64,000 nucleotides of DNA from Xanthobacter autotrophicus Py2 (lineage in GTDB: Bacteria > Pseudomonadota > Alphaproteobacteria > Rhizobiales > Xanthobacteraceae), in NCBI GenBank assembly GCA_000017645.1, contig CP000781.1:2467501-2531500 (forward strand), given 5' to 3'. The translations under genes were made by a program, and so were the position numbers. This document shows, in pieces, positions 44,031-52,339 of the stretch; within the stretch, counting starts at the first letter, position 1, and the number at the start of each line of letters is the position of its first letter. The notes below the pieces were generated by a model that saw only the letters and a list, made by a program, of their open reading frames with translations, made no database searches and was not told the origin of the DNA.

Positions 44031-44795
44031 ATGACCTCGCTTTCCGCGATTGAACACTCCGGCGTGCTTCGGCCAGAACCCTCTTCCGTTCACGAGTACG
44101 TCTGCTGGTCGCGCATGCAGGCTGAAGCCGGCCAGCCGCTGTCCGAGATCGTACGGCGCAAGGAGCTGGAGCGCTCGGCGGGCGGTGGCTTCTTCTGCTG
44201 GGGGGTCGGAAATGCCCCAGCCGTCATGACGGCTGCATTGGCGAAGCTCAATCAGCCGGTGCAGGCGATCTTCTCGACCATGAAAAGCCGCCCGAAGCTG
44301 GTCGATGTCAAACCGTCTCGGGTTGTGGCGTGGCGGAAATTCTTCGATCAGGAAGGCATATTGCGCAGCCTTCCGCGCCACGTCCTCGTCACAAGTCGTG
44401 CTGACAGCGCGAAGGGGCCGAAGACCCGCCATTTCGCCTTGATGTGTTACTCTGATCGCGCGCTGGATTTGCAAAATGGCTGCGCGTTCGATCCTTCAGC
44501 CTTCCGTAACGCGGGCGGAGCTGGAGCGCCGGTAGGCGCCTCGCAGGTCACGGCATTGCTTCGCCGCGTTTCTAAATCCCGCGAAGAGACGGATTATGAG
44601 GTCAACTTGGCGGCGTGGCTGACTGCAGGGTACTGGGTGCGATTGGCCGATCCGGCCGAACTGTCCCCGGAGTTCGAACGGATCAACGCGATCAATAAGA
44701 GCTCTGCTGACGAGTGGTTGGAATTTGTTGACTGGGCCCGGCGCGGCATCGATAGGTCAGGTCGTCCTGCATTGCAGCAGGGCTCGCTGCTTTGA
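44031..44795 (+). CDS. Hypothetical protein, first gene of ImmA/PIN operon
   Basis: 254-aa soluble protein, not recognised. Features: SVHEYVCWSRMQAEAGQPLSEI near the N-terminus, GGGFFCWGVGNAPAVMTAAL, PKLVDVKPSRVVAWRKFF, then a basic segment TSRADSAKGPKTRHFALMCYSD. The tail reads NLAAWLTAGYWVRLADPAELSPEF. The ATG at 44031 has GGGA upstream. The next gene, an ImmA/IrrE peptidase, starts 25 bp after its stop. The context suggests a toxin-antitoxin or defence module; no function can be assigned. Confidence 0.75.
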   Translation: MTSLSAIEHSGVLRPEPSSVHEYVCWSRMQAEAGQPLSEIVRRKELERSAGGGFFCWGVGNAPAVMTAALAKLNQPVQAIFSTMKSRPKLVDVKPSRVVAWRKFFDQEGILRSLPRHVLVTSRADSAKGPKTRHFALMCYSDRALDLQNGCAFDPSAFRNAGGAGAPVGASQVTALLRRVSKSREETDYEVNLAAWLTAGYWVRLADPAELSPEFERINAINKSSADEWLEFVDWARRGIDRSGRPALQQGSLL

Positions 44796-44820
44796 ACTTA
44801 GAATCGGAATGCGGTGAGCG

Positions 44821-45810
44821 GTGGACGATCACGCCAAAGCCTTGATGAAGGAGTTGCTAGATGCCGGGCTCAGCGAGCAGGCGATCAAGGCGGCTTGGCC
44901 AACTTGGTGGAGCGACGCGGCGGCGACGAGTTCATCAGCGAGAGCCGAGCTACGTTTCGTCCTGTCACGGCATCTCGGACTGTCGCCGAAATCACTACTC
45001 GGGGAGCGGGTCGAGTTCGTCTGGAGTGACGAAGCTAGGTTCAAAAACCTCACGACGCACGACCAGATATCACGCAGTGCCTTGGCCTCCTTTGGCGTCG
45101 CAGTCGGGCGGCTGCTGCTGAGGGCGACACCGAACAGGCGGCCGCTGGATGGCTTGACGGCTAGCCAGCTAAGGACGGCTATTCTCGGCAGCCGGAGCTT
45201 TGTCGACCTGGTGGGCCTGTTGTCTGCATGCTGGGCCCTTGGTGTCCCCGTCATCCATCTGCGAGTTTTTCCGCTGCACGCAAAATCAATGCGCGCGATG
45301 GTGGTGAATGCAGGTGCCCGCCACGCGATCCTGCTGGGACGCGACGCCAGCTACCCGGCGCCGATTGCTTTCACACTGGCGCATGAGATGGGACATGCTG
45401 CGCTCGGTCATGCCGCGAGCGGACAGACGGTCGTCGACGAGGGCGACCCAGTTTATGGCAGCGACGACAAAGAGGAACAGGAAGCCGATGCTTATGGCCT
45501 TGAGCTTCTGACGGGATCTGCGCAGCCGGAAATCACCCTGAGCACGGACCGGCCATCGATGCGAAGCCTCGCCCAACAATGCCTGGAGCAAGGGCCTGCC
45601 AACGGGATTGAGCCCGGTACGCTCGCTCTATGTGTCGGCCATCTGAACGGCGATTGGAAAACCGCAAACGCGGCGTTGAGGCACATCTATACCGATGCGC
45701 GGCCGGTGTGGTCGGAGGTCAATAAGGTAGCGGCAAAGGAGCTCGACTGGGAAGCGCTCTCGCCCGACTCCGTATCGTATCTGCACGCGCTTCTTGGCCA
45801 GAATGTCTGA
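44821..45810 (+). CDS. ImmA/IrrE family metallo-endopeptidase
   Basis: 329 aa with a GTG start. The zinc motif is HEMGH at residues 188-192 in FTLAHEMGHAALGH, and the downstream ligand is in EEQEADAYGLELL (residues 218-230). The preceding strand pair VPVIHLRVFPLHAKSMRAMVV is typical of COG2856. The N-terminal 130 residues are helical and may form a DNA- or partner-binding domain, but no clear Cro/C1-type helix-turn-helix is seen. Members cleave repressors or antitoxins and often neighbour PIN-type toxins. It overlaps the PIN-like gene that follows by 8 bp. Confidence 0.88.
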   Translation: MDDHAKALMKELLDAGLSEQAIKAAWPTWWSDAAATSSSARAELRFVLSRHLGLSPKSLLGERVEFVWSDEARFKNLTTHDQISRSALASFGVAVGRLLLRATPNRRPLDGLTASQLRTAILGSRSFVDLVGLLSACWALGVPVIHLRVFPLHAKSMRAMVVNAGARHAILLGRDASYPAPIAFTLAHEMGHAALGHAASGQTVVDEGDPVYGSDDKEEQEADAYGLELLTGSAQPEITLSTDRPSMRSLAQQCLEQGPANGIEPGTLALCVGHLNGDWKTANAALRHIYTDARPVWSEVNKVAAKELDWEALSPDSVSYLHALLGQNV

Positions 45811-46166
45811 AGCCCTTATCGATAACGACGTGATCATCAAGGTCTGCCGATATTCGCTCGGTTTGGAAGCAGTTTCCTCGATCCAAAACCTCGGCTACGC
45901 GCCGGCGCTCCTGGCGGCAGCCAGATTTGTCGTTGAGGATCGGCTTCGTCGGCACGCACCGGTCGCCGGACAGGCGTTGGCGTTGTTGAAGCAGTTTCTC
46001 AGTGGATGCCGAACGATAGAGCCGACCGACCGCGAGATCGAGATCGCAGCGGCCTTCGAAGCTGTAGCTCAACGATTGAACCTTGAGTTGTACCCATCCG
46101 GCGAGGGCCGCCTTGCGGAGGTGAGGCGATGACGTGAGTCCTAGGAGTAATCCTAGGAGTAGTCAT

Positions 46167-46562
46167 ATGACGCTGTCGCGGGTGGAGGTGATCACCTCGG
46201 TGGAGCGGCGCCGGCGTTGGCCGCGGGCCGAGAAGGAGCGGCTGGTGGCGCTGGCACTGGAGCCCGGGGCCTCAGCTTCCGAGATCGCCCGCTCGGCGGG
46301 CGTGCATGTGAGCCAACTCTTCCGCTGGCGCAAGCAGCTCTGCGAGCGGGTCACGCCCCAGTTGCCAGCCTTCCTGCCGATGATTGTCGAGCCGCCTGCG
46401 GATCCCGTGTCACCTCCCGACGAGCCATTGCCGCGTAAGCGCAAGGCTCGTCGCGAGAGCCGCATCGAGATTGAACTGGCTTCTGGCGACCGGCTGCGGC
46501 TGGAGGGCGACGTGGATGGCCGAACGCTGCGCGCGGCGATCGCCGCCCTGAGAGCGCGATGA
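46167..46562 (+). CDS. tnpA: IS66 TnpA (helix-turn-helix accessory protein)
   Basis: 131 aa from the ATG at 46167. The N-terminal helix-turn-helix ([21 protein letters not shown], then [19 protein letters not shown]) and the C-terminal [29 protein letters not shown] are typical of IS66 OrfA proteins, which are needed for transposition together with TnpB and TnpC. Its stop overlaps the tnpB start by 4 bp (ATGA). Confidence 0.9.
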   Translation: MTLSRVEVITSVERRRRWPRAEKERLVALALEPGASASEIARSAGVHVSQLFRWRKQLCERVTPQLPAFLPMIVEPPADPVSPPDEPLPRKRKARRESRIEIELASGDRLRLEGDVDGRTLRAAIAALRAR

Positions 46563-46906
46563 TCCCCGTCCCGGTCGGCGCGAAGGTATGGCTAGCGACG
46601 GGCCACACGGACATGCGCAAGGGCTTCGCCTCCCTGGCGCTGCAAGTCCAGGAGGTCCTCAAGCGCGACCCGCTCGGCGGCCATATCTTCTGCTTCCGCG
46701 GGCGACGCGGCGACCTCGTCAAGATCATCTGGCACGACGGGCAGGCGGCGAACCTGTATGTGCGCCGACTGGAGCGCGGCCGCTTCCTGTGGCCCTCGCC
46801 GGCGGACGGGGTCATAGCCATCTCGTCGGCGCAGATGGGCTATCTTCTCTGCGGGATCGACTGGCGCAATCCGGTGGAGGCCTGGCGCCCGACCTCGGTC
46901 GGCTGA
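46559..46906 (+). CDS. tnpB: IS66 TnpB (Orf2 family)
   Basis: 115-aa protein of the IS66 Orf2-like family. It shows the hallmark stretches [57 protein letters not shown] and [10 protein letters not shown]. It is essential for IS66 transposition, though its biochemical role is unclear. The start overlaps the tnpA stop; it is followed by tnpC after 46 bp. Confidence 0.95.
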   Translation: MIPVPVGAKVWLATGHTDMRKGFASLALQVQEVLKRDPLGGHIFCFRGRRGDLVKIIWHDGQAANLYVRRLERGRFLWPSPADGVIAISSAQMGYLLCGIDWRNPVEAWRPTSVG

Positions 46907-46952
46907 AGCTTTTTGCCTTGCGTTTGGAACGGGCTGTGATTCCATCCTTGCC

Positions 46953-48569
46953 ATGAGCCCGCCCGCCGCATCGCCCGTTCTGCCTGCCGATCTGGCGGCG
47001 GCGCATGCGATGATCCTGGCCGAGCGCGCCAGGCGGATCGAGGCCGAGGCCGCAGCCTCCGGCGTCGAGGCCATGATCGCCCACCTCAAGCTGACGATCG
47101 AGAAGCTCAGGCGCGAGCTTTACGGCCAGCGCTCCGAGCGCACGGTGCGGCTCATCGACCAGATGGAACTCCAGCTCGAGGAACTGGAGGCCAGGGCGAG
47201 CGAGGACGAGATCGCGGCACAGGAGAGTGCGCGCCTGGCGTCACTGCCGGCGCCCGCGCCACGCCGTCGGCCCGTGCGCAAGCCCTTCCCCGAGCACCTG
47301 CCGCGCGAGCGCGTCGTCGTGCCGGCGCCGACCAGCTGTCCCTGCTGCGGCTCGATGAAGCTGTCGAAGCTTGGAGAGGACGTCACCGAGACTCTGGAGA
47401 TCGTGCCGCGCTCCTGGAAGGTGATCCAGACGGTCCGCGAGAAGTTCACCTGCCGCCAGTGCGAGGCGATCACCCAGCCGCCGGCGCCCTTCCATGTGAC
47501 GCCGCGCGCCTTCATGGGACCGCACCTGCTGGCGACAATCCTCTTCGAGAAGTTCGGGCAGCATCAGCCCTTGAACCGCCAGAGCGAACGCTACGGCCGC
47601 GAGGGTATCGACCTCTCCGTCTCGACGCTGGCCGATCAGGTCGGTACGGCGACTGCAGCTCTGAGGCCTCTGCATGATCTGATTGCCCGGCACGTCATGG
47701 CGGCAGAGCGGCTGCATGCCGACGACACCACCGTGCCGATCCTGGCCAAGGGGAAGACCGATACGGGCCGGATCTGGACCTATGTGCGCGACGACCGCCC
47801 CTTCGGCGGTGCCGACCCGCCGGCGGCCCTATACTTCGCCTCGCGCGACAGGCGGCAGGCGCATCCGGATGCGCACCTCGCGGGCTGGCGGGGCATCCTC
47901 CAGGCCGACGCCTATGGCGGGTACAACGGCCTGTATGATCCCGCGCGTCCGGGCGGACCGGTCACGTCGGCGCTTTGCTGGTCCCATGCCAGAAGAGGCT
48001 TCTTCGAACTCGCAGACATCGCCGCGAGCGCGCGGCGCGGGCCCGGCGCCGCACCGGTGTCGCCCATCGCCATGGAGGCGGTGAAGCGCATCGACGCTCT
48101 TTTCGAGATCGAACGCGGGATCAACGGCTTGAGCGCTAAGGAACGCCGGGACGCCCGGCAGGCGCAGAGCCGGCCGCTCGTCGATGACCTGCACGCCTGG
48201 CTCGGCGAGCAGCGCCTCAAGCTGACCCGCTCGGCCTCGGTTGCCAAGCCGATCGACTACATGCTCAGGCGCTGGGATGGCTTTGCAACCGTCCTCGATG
48301 ACGGCCGTGCCTGCCTGTCGAACAATGCAGCGGAGCGCGCCCTGCGCGGCTTCGCTCTGGGACGGAAGGCATGGCTCTTCGCCGGCTCCGACCGCGGCGC
48401 CGAGCGCGCCGCCGCCATGGCGACGCTGATCACCACGGCGAAGCTCAACACCGTCGATCCGCAAGCCTGGCTCGCCGATGTACTCGCCCGCATCGCGGGC
48501 ACGCCGCAGAGCCGGCTCGCGGAACTGTTGCCATGGAGCTGGCAAATGCGAAGCTGCCGGACGCCATAG
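46953..48569 (+). CDS. tnpC: IS66 transposase TnpC
   Basis: 538-aa DDE transposase. A coiled-coil leucine-zipper region (EAMIAHLKLTIEKLRRELYG) is followed by a zinc-binding CPCCGS/CRQC motif. The DDE domain includes LHADDTTVPIL (first Asp), LQADAYGGYNGLYD (second Asp) and the C-terminal NNAAERALRGFALGRKAWLFAG with the catalytic Glu. Length and all motifs are intact, so it is probably active. Confidence 0.95.
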   Translation: MSPPAASPVLPADLAAAHAMILAERARRIEAEAAASGVEAMIAHLKLTIEKLRRELYGQRSERTVRLIDQMELQLEELEARASEDEIAAQESARLASLPAPAPRRRPVRKPFPEHLPRERVVVPAPTSCPCCGSMKLSKLGEDVTETLEIVPRSWKVIQTVREKFTCRQCEAITQPPAPFHVTPRAFMGPHLLATILFEKFGQHQPLNRQSERYGREGIDLSVSTLADQVGTATAALRPLHDLIARHVMAAERLHADDTTVPILAKGKTDTGRIWTYVRDDRPFGGADPPAALYFASRDRRQAHPDAHLAGWRGILQADAYGGYNGLYDPARPGGPVTSALCWSHARRGFFELADIAASARRGPGAAPVSPIAMEAVKRIDALFEIERGINGLSAKERRDARQAQSRPLVDDLHAWLGEQRLKLTRSASVAKPIDYMLRRWDGFATVLDDGRACLSNNAAERALRGFALGRKAWLFAGSDRGAERAAAMATLITTAKLNTVDPQAWLADVLARIAGTPQSRLAELLPWSWQMRSCRTP

Positions 48570-48955
48570 CTGCGACCCCGCGGCCCTCGCCGGAGGCTTA
48601 CCTTGAGTTGGATGCTGGCGAAAGCCTTTTGCTGGCCATTCTCATCGAACGGCAGGCCGCACTGCTCCTGACCGGCGACAAGCGGGCAATCCGGGCGATT
48701 GAGGCGATCGCACCAGAGGAGATCCAGTGCGCGATAGCCTGCCTGGAGCAGCTGTTCGTGACCCTGAACTCCGACTGGGGAGCGCCCCTTATCCAGACGC
48801 GGGTGTGCGGCGACCAGGTAGCGGATGCAGCTCTGACGAACAGCTATGGCTGCCGCTCTGGCGCATCGGGTGCCGAGTCCGTGTCCGATGGTCTGCGAAG
48901 CTACATTGAGCATCTCCGTCGGGATTGCGCGCGGATTTTGGTCGGCTCTCAAGAG

Positions 48956-49537
48956 CTACCGCGGTTTGTTCCTTAGGAAGACGGCATAGGGAGCATGCAG
49001 CTCGGCCACGAGACCAATAGGTATGAGCCGCGGCTCGCCTTCGTTGATTGCCTCCGGCTGGTTGAGCACCTCAAGGCAAGCCTTGTCGACACGCCCCTGG
49101 ATATAGCGGCTACCGAGCCGACCCATGCTGGGGCCGACCGGTACACGGGTCTGATCAAGCGGTAGATTGAATTCGCTGCGTTTGAGGCTTTTGATCACCA
49201 GAGCGTACCGGGAGCCGAGGACGTGCACGGTATTGGGCACAGGCTCCCACTTGATCCCGTCGGCCGAAAATTCGTCGGCTCGGATCGGGTCAGCTTGGTG
49301 TTTGGACTCCATCGGCTGCATGACCAGGTGGATTGGGCCAACTGCGCCGAACTGAGCTGCGAATGGTTGGACCATCGTCCGAGGGTGGCATGTTCCGCCA
49401 CCATAGCCCCACATTGCAAATCCGGTCTTCTCGATCTCCTCGGTTTTGCGCCCGATAATGTCCTCCAGGCCCTCTTGAGCATGGGTGCCGACCTTCATGA
49501 ACAGGATGCCCGAACCGGGCTTGATGATCTCATTCAT
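48956..49537 (-). CDS. Hypothetical protein, third gene of kinase/BpsA-like operon
   Basis: 193-aa soluble protein, not recognised. Striking N-terminal part: SGILFMKVGTHAQEGLEDII, then GFAMWGYGGGTCHPRTMVQPFA with a Gly-rich and Cys-His turn that could be catalytic. It continues GPIHLVMQPMESKH and later WEPVPNTVHVLGSRYALVIKSL. It overlaps the upstream gene by 4 bp (ATGA), so the three genes are translated together. Its C-terminus overlaps the end of the convergent PIN-like gene. The repeated presence of such small unknown genes next to a kinase and a BpsA-like protein would suggest a functional unit. Confidence 0.8.
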   Translation of the reverse strand: MNEIIKPGSGILFMKVGTHAQEGLEDIIGRKTEEIEKTGFAMWGYGGGTCHPRTMVQPFAAQFGAVGPIHLVMQPMESKHQADPIRADEFSADGIKWEPVPNTVHVLGSRYALVIKSLKRSEFNLPLDQTRVPVGPSMGRLGSRYIQGRVDKACLEVLNQPEAINEGEPRLIPIGLVAELHAPYAVFLRNKPR

Positions 49538-50385
49538 TCCGACTCTCCCAAGAGCTCCAATTCGTATTCGCTATCGTCGGCGTTTCCAGGGTCCACGCGC
49601 TTTTTCTCTCGGACGTAGCGAACCAGGGGCTCCTTCGCCCGCCCATAGAAGTTTTCAAGTCGGTCCGCTGATGCCGGCTGGCTGCCACCCTTATTGGCTT
49701 CGTTCCCGGGGAGCGAGCTGATGTAGAGATTGCAGGACTGGAGATTGGGATTGTCGTCGAGGTGATAAGCATGCAGCTTGCGTTGCATCCTGGAGACGTA
49801 AAAGCCGCGCTCGCGTGAAAAGCTCTGGGTGTTTGCTAAGACCTGCTTCGGCCAGTCCAGTTCGTCGTCATCAGCGATGACGACCATACCGTCGCCTTGG
49901 TAGCCAATCGCCTCGATCCCGCGCTCGACGAAGAGGTTGACGCTCTCACCGTTGTTCGAGGCCCCCCAAGGCGGATTGGTATAGAAGCAGTCGTATTTGT
50001 CGGTCACTGGGAACGGGTCGAGACAGTTGTAAAGTACTGCATCCAGATTGGTGATGCCCTCGCGTTCGGCGAACTTCGTGACCGCGTTCACGGTGCGCTC
50101 GTCGAAGTCGAACACGGTGATGCGTCCGGGGCCAAATGTGAGCACCTTCCGACGCATCATATAGGCGACACAGACGCTGATTGCGTCGCCATCTCCGATG
50201 AAAGCCAAGCTTTTGCCTTCAGCCCAATCTGCGACGATCTCGCTCTGCATCAGCATGTCGCCGACCTTCATATGAATCTGGTCGAAAACCCGAAGCGGCT
50301 TCGGTCGGTTTTGGACGACGTCTGAGACGGCGTTGATCGCCTTCCTGAGGTCGATGCGGGGGCGTTCTCCGGGCGAATTGCTCAA
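49534..50385 (-). CDS. BpsA-like (DUF43) methyltransferase-fold protein
   Basis: 283 aa, similar to the C-terminal domain of branched-chain polyamine synthase (bis-aminopropyl spermidine synthase family). The Rossmann part has LAFIGDGDAISVCVAYMM (residues 60-77), ITVFDFDERTVNAV, a YDCFYTNPPWGASNNGESVN segment with the TNPPW motif (residues 136-140), and GDGMVVIADDDELDWPKQV. Archaeal BpsA transfers aminopropyl groups. The NPPW tetrad is also seen in N6-adenine methyltransferases, so a nucleic-acid or nucleotide target is possible here. It overlaps both neighbours by 4 bp. The exact reaction is unknown. Confidence 0.75.
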   Translation of the reverse strand: MSNSPGERPRIDLRKAINAVSDVVQNRPKPLRVFDQIHMKVGDMLMQSEIVADWAEGKSLAFIGDGDAISVCVAYMMRRKVLTFGPGRITVFDFDERTVNAVTKFAEREGITNLDAVLYNCLDPFPVTDKYDCFYTNPPWGASNNGESVNLFVERGIEAIGYQGDGMVVIADDDELDWPKQVLANTQSFSRERGFYVSRMQRKLHAYHLDDNPNLQSCNLYISSLPGNEANKGGSQPASADRLENFYGRAKEPLVRYVREKKRVDPGNADDSEYELELLGESE

Positions 50386-50960
50386 CGCAGTCGCTCCTGT
50401 AACCGCAACAGTAATGTATCACGATCCTGCTCGGTATCGAAGAGGTATACTGGTGATGGCGCCATGATGCCGTAGGTGGCGGCGACCGACGCTTGGATCG
50501 TCGTGTGCATCCGCGCCTCTTCTTCGGAAATGATAGGCCGCCCACCAGGTGCTTCTGAGATCCGTCGGCGCGTCTCCTGTGGACCTGCGAAGAAGACCCA
50601 AACCTCGTCCGGATTGAGCGCGCGGATCTGCTCCGTAGAGAACGCCGTGATCCTGAAGCCGTAGGATTCCTTGGTCACGGGATGGCTATCGATGAGGACC
50701 GTTCGGCGGCCGCGGTGCTCGTCAACGAATTCCAGCAGCCGGCGATCCATTTCGACGATATCTTCCGGTCGAATGAGCAACGCCGAATGGGTGCGTATAT
50801 CGTCCTGGCTTCGGACGTCAGCAATACGTGCCTTGACCATTTCGGTCAGTCTGGCTCCGTATTCGAATATCTGAATGGTCGGGTCAGCTTCCCTCAAACG
50901 GGCGACAGTCGAGCTTTTCCCTGCTGCCGGCGCTCCGGTCACATAAACTACTTTAGCCAT
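50382..50960 (-). CDS. P-loop adenylate-kinase-like protein, first gene of operon
   Basis: 192 aa from the ATG at 50960 (or 50963). It begins AKVVYVTGAPAAGKSSTVARL with a Walker A at residues 9-16. Other features are IRPEDIVEMDRRLLEFVDEHRG, VLIDSHPVTKESYGFR with a Walker-B-like Asp, VWVFFAGPQETRRRISEAPG and a helical tail. It resembles adenylate kinase or shikimate-kinase-type nucleotide kinases of archaeal AK type. The longer frame to 51068 has no kinase character. A GGGGGG tract sits at the start codon. It leads a three-gene operon with ATGA overlaps. Confidence 0.85.
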   Translation of the reverse strand: MAKVVYVTGAPAAGKSSTVARLREADPTIQIFEYGARLTEMVKARIADVRSQDDIRTHSALLIRPEDIVEMDRRLLEFVDEHRGRRTVLIDSHPVTKESYGFRITAFSTEQIRALNPDEVWVFFAGPQETRRRISEAPGGRPIISEEEARMHTTIQASVAATYGIMAPSPVYLFDTEQDRDTLLLRLQERLR

Positions 50961-51388
50961 CATCCCCCCGGGCGCCCTCTCGACGTCGAGGGCAAAAGGT
51001 ATCGCGTAGGGCCGTTTGTCGGCCGCATTATTGGAAATAATGACAACCATAAGGCGCAGATTCGTCAACGCAATCCTTGCTACCTTTTTGACTACGTGTG
51101 GTCAGGGATCGGGAATCGGCCTTGCACCGTAGTTCGGAGGTGCCCTACGGCCACTCGCACTTGTGTTGACTGAACTAACGCCGCAAGCAGTCGTATTTGG
51201 CCTGCGGAATGCCATCTCCGACGCTCGGGCCAATCGGAATGCACCGGAAGCGGACGTCCCTAGTGTCGGCTATGGGTCAACACGAGCAGTGTGCAACGGC
51301 CTGGTGATTCGATGAACGTTCCATTGCGCCGACCGTCGCGCAACGCCTCACCTTCGCCCGTCAATGGCCCTGGGGCTTGGTCCCGCGC
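50961..51388. other. Gene-free stretch
   Basis: About 430 bases between the kinase-like gene and the exported-protein cluster. It should hold the promoter of the kinase operon. No protein, tRNA or clear repeat was recognised. Confidence 0.5.
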
Positions 51389-51817
51389 TCAACGTTGATC
51401 CGGACTTGCTGTGAGTCCGCACCGCCTGAACGTGTACCCCTCCCGGGTGAGAAAGGCCTGGCGCAGGTCCCAGCCTCCGATGCGCCGCGTCACGGCCTCG
51501 CCGGACCAGCGCTCCGTGACCGCCCATGTCTCCCCCTCGCCGGAACATGAGAAGGAAAGCGCGCGACTTGCCCGCCGCGCGGAAGGTGCAACAGGCCCGA
51601 CCGACGTTAAGCGGCAGCTGCTCTCGTGCCCGTCATATCCCTCGCGTGTCACGACGAGGAACGGGAATTCGCGGTCCACCCCTTCCGGCGGAAGCTCGCA
51701 AGACCCATCCTTCGCTGCCCACACCCCGATGAACTCGGCCGGCATCTGCTGGGCTTGCGCAGCAAGGCTGCTCGCGGCCATCGTGGCGGCAATGGCCGCG
51801 AGAGCAATGTTTCGCAT
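51389..51817 (-). CDS. Exported hypothetical protein
   Basis: 142 aa from the ATG at 51817. It has an N-terminal signal (MRNIALAAIAATMAASSLAA, ending AQAQQ). The mature part is about 120 aa with four cysteines (GSCELPP, SSCRLTS, SFSCSGEG, RRCGLTA) that could form two disulfides, and the segment PAEFIGVWAAKDGSCELP typical of small periplasmic proteins of Hyphomicrobiales. Function unknown. It is the last of three minus-strand genes divergent from an XRE regulator. Confidence 0.75.
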   Translation of the reverse strand: MRNIALAAIAATMAASSLAAQAQQMPAEFIGVWAAKDGSCELPPEGVDREFPFLVVTREGYDGHESSCRLTSVGPVAPSARRASRALSFSCSGEGETWAVTERWSGEAVTRRIGGWDLRQAFLTREGYTFRRCGLTASPDQR

Positions 51818-51897
51818 CTTTGGCCGCTGGCGGCCGTCTGAGAGGCTTCTCGCCGCCAATGCCATGCGCCATGGCGGCTGTGCTTGCGATCGATGCG

Positions 51898-52305
51898 TCA
51901 CAGGCTGGCCGCCGGCTGCGGCGCCTGTGCGGCAGGCAGCTCGATCTTCCAGCGCGACATGGCATATTGCGCCTCCAGGCTCTCGGGCTTGGCAAAGATC
52001 CAGCCGTGGTCGAGCAGGTTCTTCGCCGTCAGTTCGTTGCCCTTCAGCCCAAGCCAGATCATGAGGCCGATGTCGCCGACGAAGATCGTCATTGTCAGGG
52101 CATCGCGCATGGCAGGGTCGATGGGTAGGAGGCTCACGAGGATCGCCAGCACGCGCCAGCCAGCCATGAAGCCGCCGAGCATATACAGCTTGCGCAGGAA
52201 CAGCGGCAGGCCGAACACCGATGAGAACAGGAACAAGATCCAGCTGAACCCCACCTTCACGGCCTTCAGCTCGCCCGTGCGCGGATTTTTCATCACGACA
52301 TTCAT
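51898..52305 (-). CDS. Small inner-membrane protein (DUF2628-like)
   Basis: 135 aa from the ATG at 52305. About three membrane helices: VGFSWILFLFSSVFGLPLFL, GGFMAGWRVLAILVSLLP and TMTIFVGDIGLMIWLGL. Then comes a soluble tail with GNELTAKNLLDHGWIFAKPESLEAQYAMSRWKI. The FFFxxFxxPLFLRKLY layout is like DUF2628 proteins. In-frame codons upstream to 52620 overlap the neighbouring gene and are rejected. Role unknown. Confidence 0.75.
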   Translation of the reverse strand: MNVVMKNPRTGELKAVKVGFSWILFLFSSVFGLPLFLRKLYMLGGFMAGWRVLAILVSLLPIDPAMRDALTMTIFVGDIGLMIWLGLKGNELTAKNLLDHGWIFAKPESLEAQYAMSRWKIELPAAQAPQPAASL

Positions 52306-52339
52306 ATGATCCCCCAACCTGTGATGTGAAATGAAAGGC

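Larger units (their letters stand above)
46090..48601 (+). mobile_element. IS66-family insertion sequence, complete
   Basis: 2512 bp with 22-bp terminal inverted repeats (left begins GTACCCATCCGGCG, right inverted begins GTAAGCCTCCGGCG; three mismatches). It is flanked by the 8-bp target duplication CTTGAGTT (46082-46089 and 48602-48609), as IS66 elements make. It contains tnpA, tnpB and tnpC in the usual order. Two tandem TCCTAGGAGTA copies (46139-46161) precede tnpA. Confidence 0.95.
45803..48976 (+). pseudogene. PIN-like domain gene split by an IS66 element
   Basis: The gene starts with ATG at 45803, runs to 46089, is interrupted by the IS (46090-48601) and its second target-site copy, and resumes at 48610. 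Joining 45803-46089 to 48610-48976 gives 654 nt in frame, 217 aa. The N-terminus MSEALIDNDVIIKVCRYSLG and the later LLLAILIERQAALLLTGDKR have the acidic-residue spacing of PIN-type RNase domains (Asp7, Asp9 and the Asp of TGDK). As split, the product ends inside the IS. The last 21 bp overlap the convergent gene on the other strand. Confidence 0.85.

Noticed and set aside
43316..44053. 245-codon plus-strand frame opposite the MraZ-like gene
   Set aside because: Ser/Arg-rich shadow; the minus-strand protein has two MraZ/AbrB-type repeats.
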